From positions 1,054,001-1,118,000 of the forward strand of contig CP144143.1 in NCBI GenBank assembly GCA_028485475.2: a DNA stretch of 64,000 nt, in the 5' to 3' direction. The stretch's first letter is position 1. Each line of letters starts with the position of its first letter. The notes below the pieces were generated by a model. The model was given only the letters and a program-made list of their open reading frames with translations, made no database searches and had not been told where the DNA came from. Positions 64,000 through 64,000 of this stretch are shown piece by piece. The DNA is from Chitinophagaceae bacterium C216 (GTDB taxonomy: Bacteria > Bacteroidota > Bacteroidia > Chitinophagales > Chitinophagaceae). The position numbers and the translations under genes are program-made.

Positions 64000-64000
64000 A

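Noticed and set aside
1-64000. tRNA genes, rRNA, CRISPR arrays, insertion sequences and known riboswitches
   Set aside because: I looked for T-loop GGTTCGA-type motifs, regularly spaced repeats, transposase motifs, and SAM, TPP and B12 box signatures and saw none; a covariance-model scan would be needed to be sure.

Overview
This window looks like a chromosomal segment of a Bacteroidota bacterium, most probably a Chitinophagaceae relative. That placement is inferred from family content and promoter style, not from a database search. The supporting signs are TonB-dependent receptors with carboxypeptidase-like N-termini, a DUF5686 outer-membrane protein, LytTR regulators, BspA-type repeats, a split MetH, an AT-leaning composition, few Shine-Dalgarno sites, and many promoters of the Bacteroidota form TTG-N19..23-TAnnTTTG. 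No tRNA, rRNA, CRISPR array, transposase or phage gene was seen.

Layout. 1-2.5 kb: the 3' end of an LptF/LptG-type permease, a cation-efflux protein and an Rrf2 regulator. 2.9-7.6 kb: a leftward run of small secreted or hypothetical proteins (Ig-like repeats, an HExxH peptidase, an LRR lipoprotein). 7.8-11.7 kb: LytTR regulator, AraC regulator and TPR histidine kinase. 11.8-25.3 kb: a complete assimilatory sulfate-reduction cluster (1-Cys peroxiredoxin, cysH, cysD, cysN, SUMT, cysJ, cysI, cysE, a siroheme-synthase/TSUP-transporter fusion) followed by a cysteine-codon leader peptide and a TonB receptor. 25.4-31.9 kb: a beta-propeller/outer-membrane-barrel pair and a frameshifted BspA-like surface protein. 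32.2-36.2 kb: a two-gene methionine synthase with a structured leader and an upstream ORF coupled to metH. 36.2-46.1 kb: housekeeping genes (rlpA, SemiSWEET, DUF5686, MBL hydrolase, nucleotidase, MFS, HIT, greA, dehydrogenase, rsmA, pdxA). 46.1-51.1 kb: a leftward hybrid-kinase/LytTR/OmpA-like unit. 51.2-64 kb: solitary atpA, comEC, purH, GNAT, nrdB-nrdA, a DUF1275 gene broken by a stop codon, an ABC exporter and a partial protein with a caspase-like His/Cys signature.

How it works together. The sulfur block makes sulfide from sulfate: CysDN makes APS, CysH reduces it to sulfite, and CysJI reduces sulfite using siroheme made by SUMT plus the Met8-like half of the fusion protein. CysE supplies O-acetylserine, the acceptor precursor for cysteine. 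The promoters of the peroxiredoxin/cys operon and of the TonB-receptor transcript both carry a CTAC-N7-GTRG dyad over the -33 element, and the receptor transcript begins with a 26-codon ORF ending in a Cys-rich stretch. This suggests the outer-membrane receptor belongs to the sulfur regulon and is tuned by cysteine supply. That is the most interesting hypothesis in the window. Other points worth a second look are the metH leader, a folded element in the minus-strand operon near 46.65 kb, RNR subunits that both lack an ATP-cone, and two broken genes.
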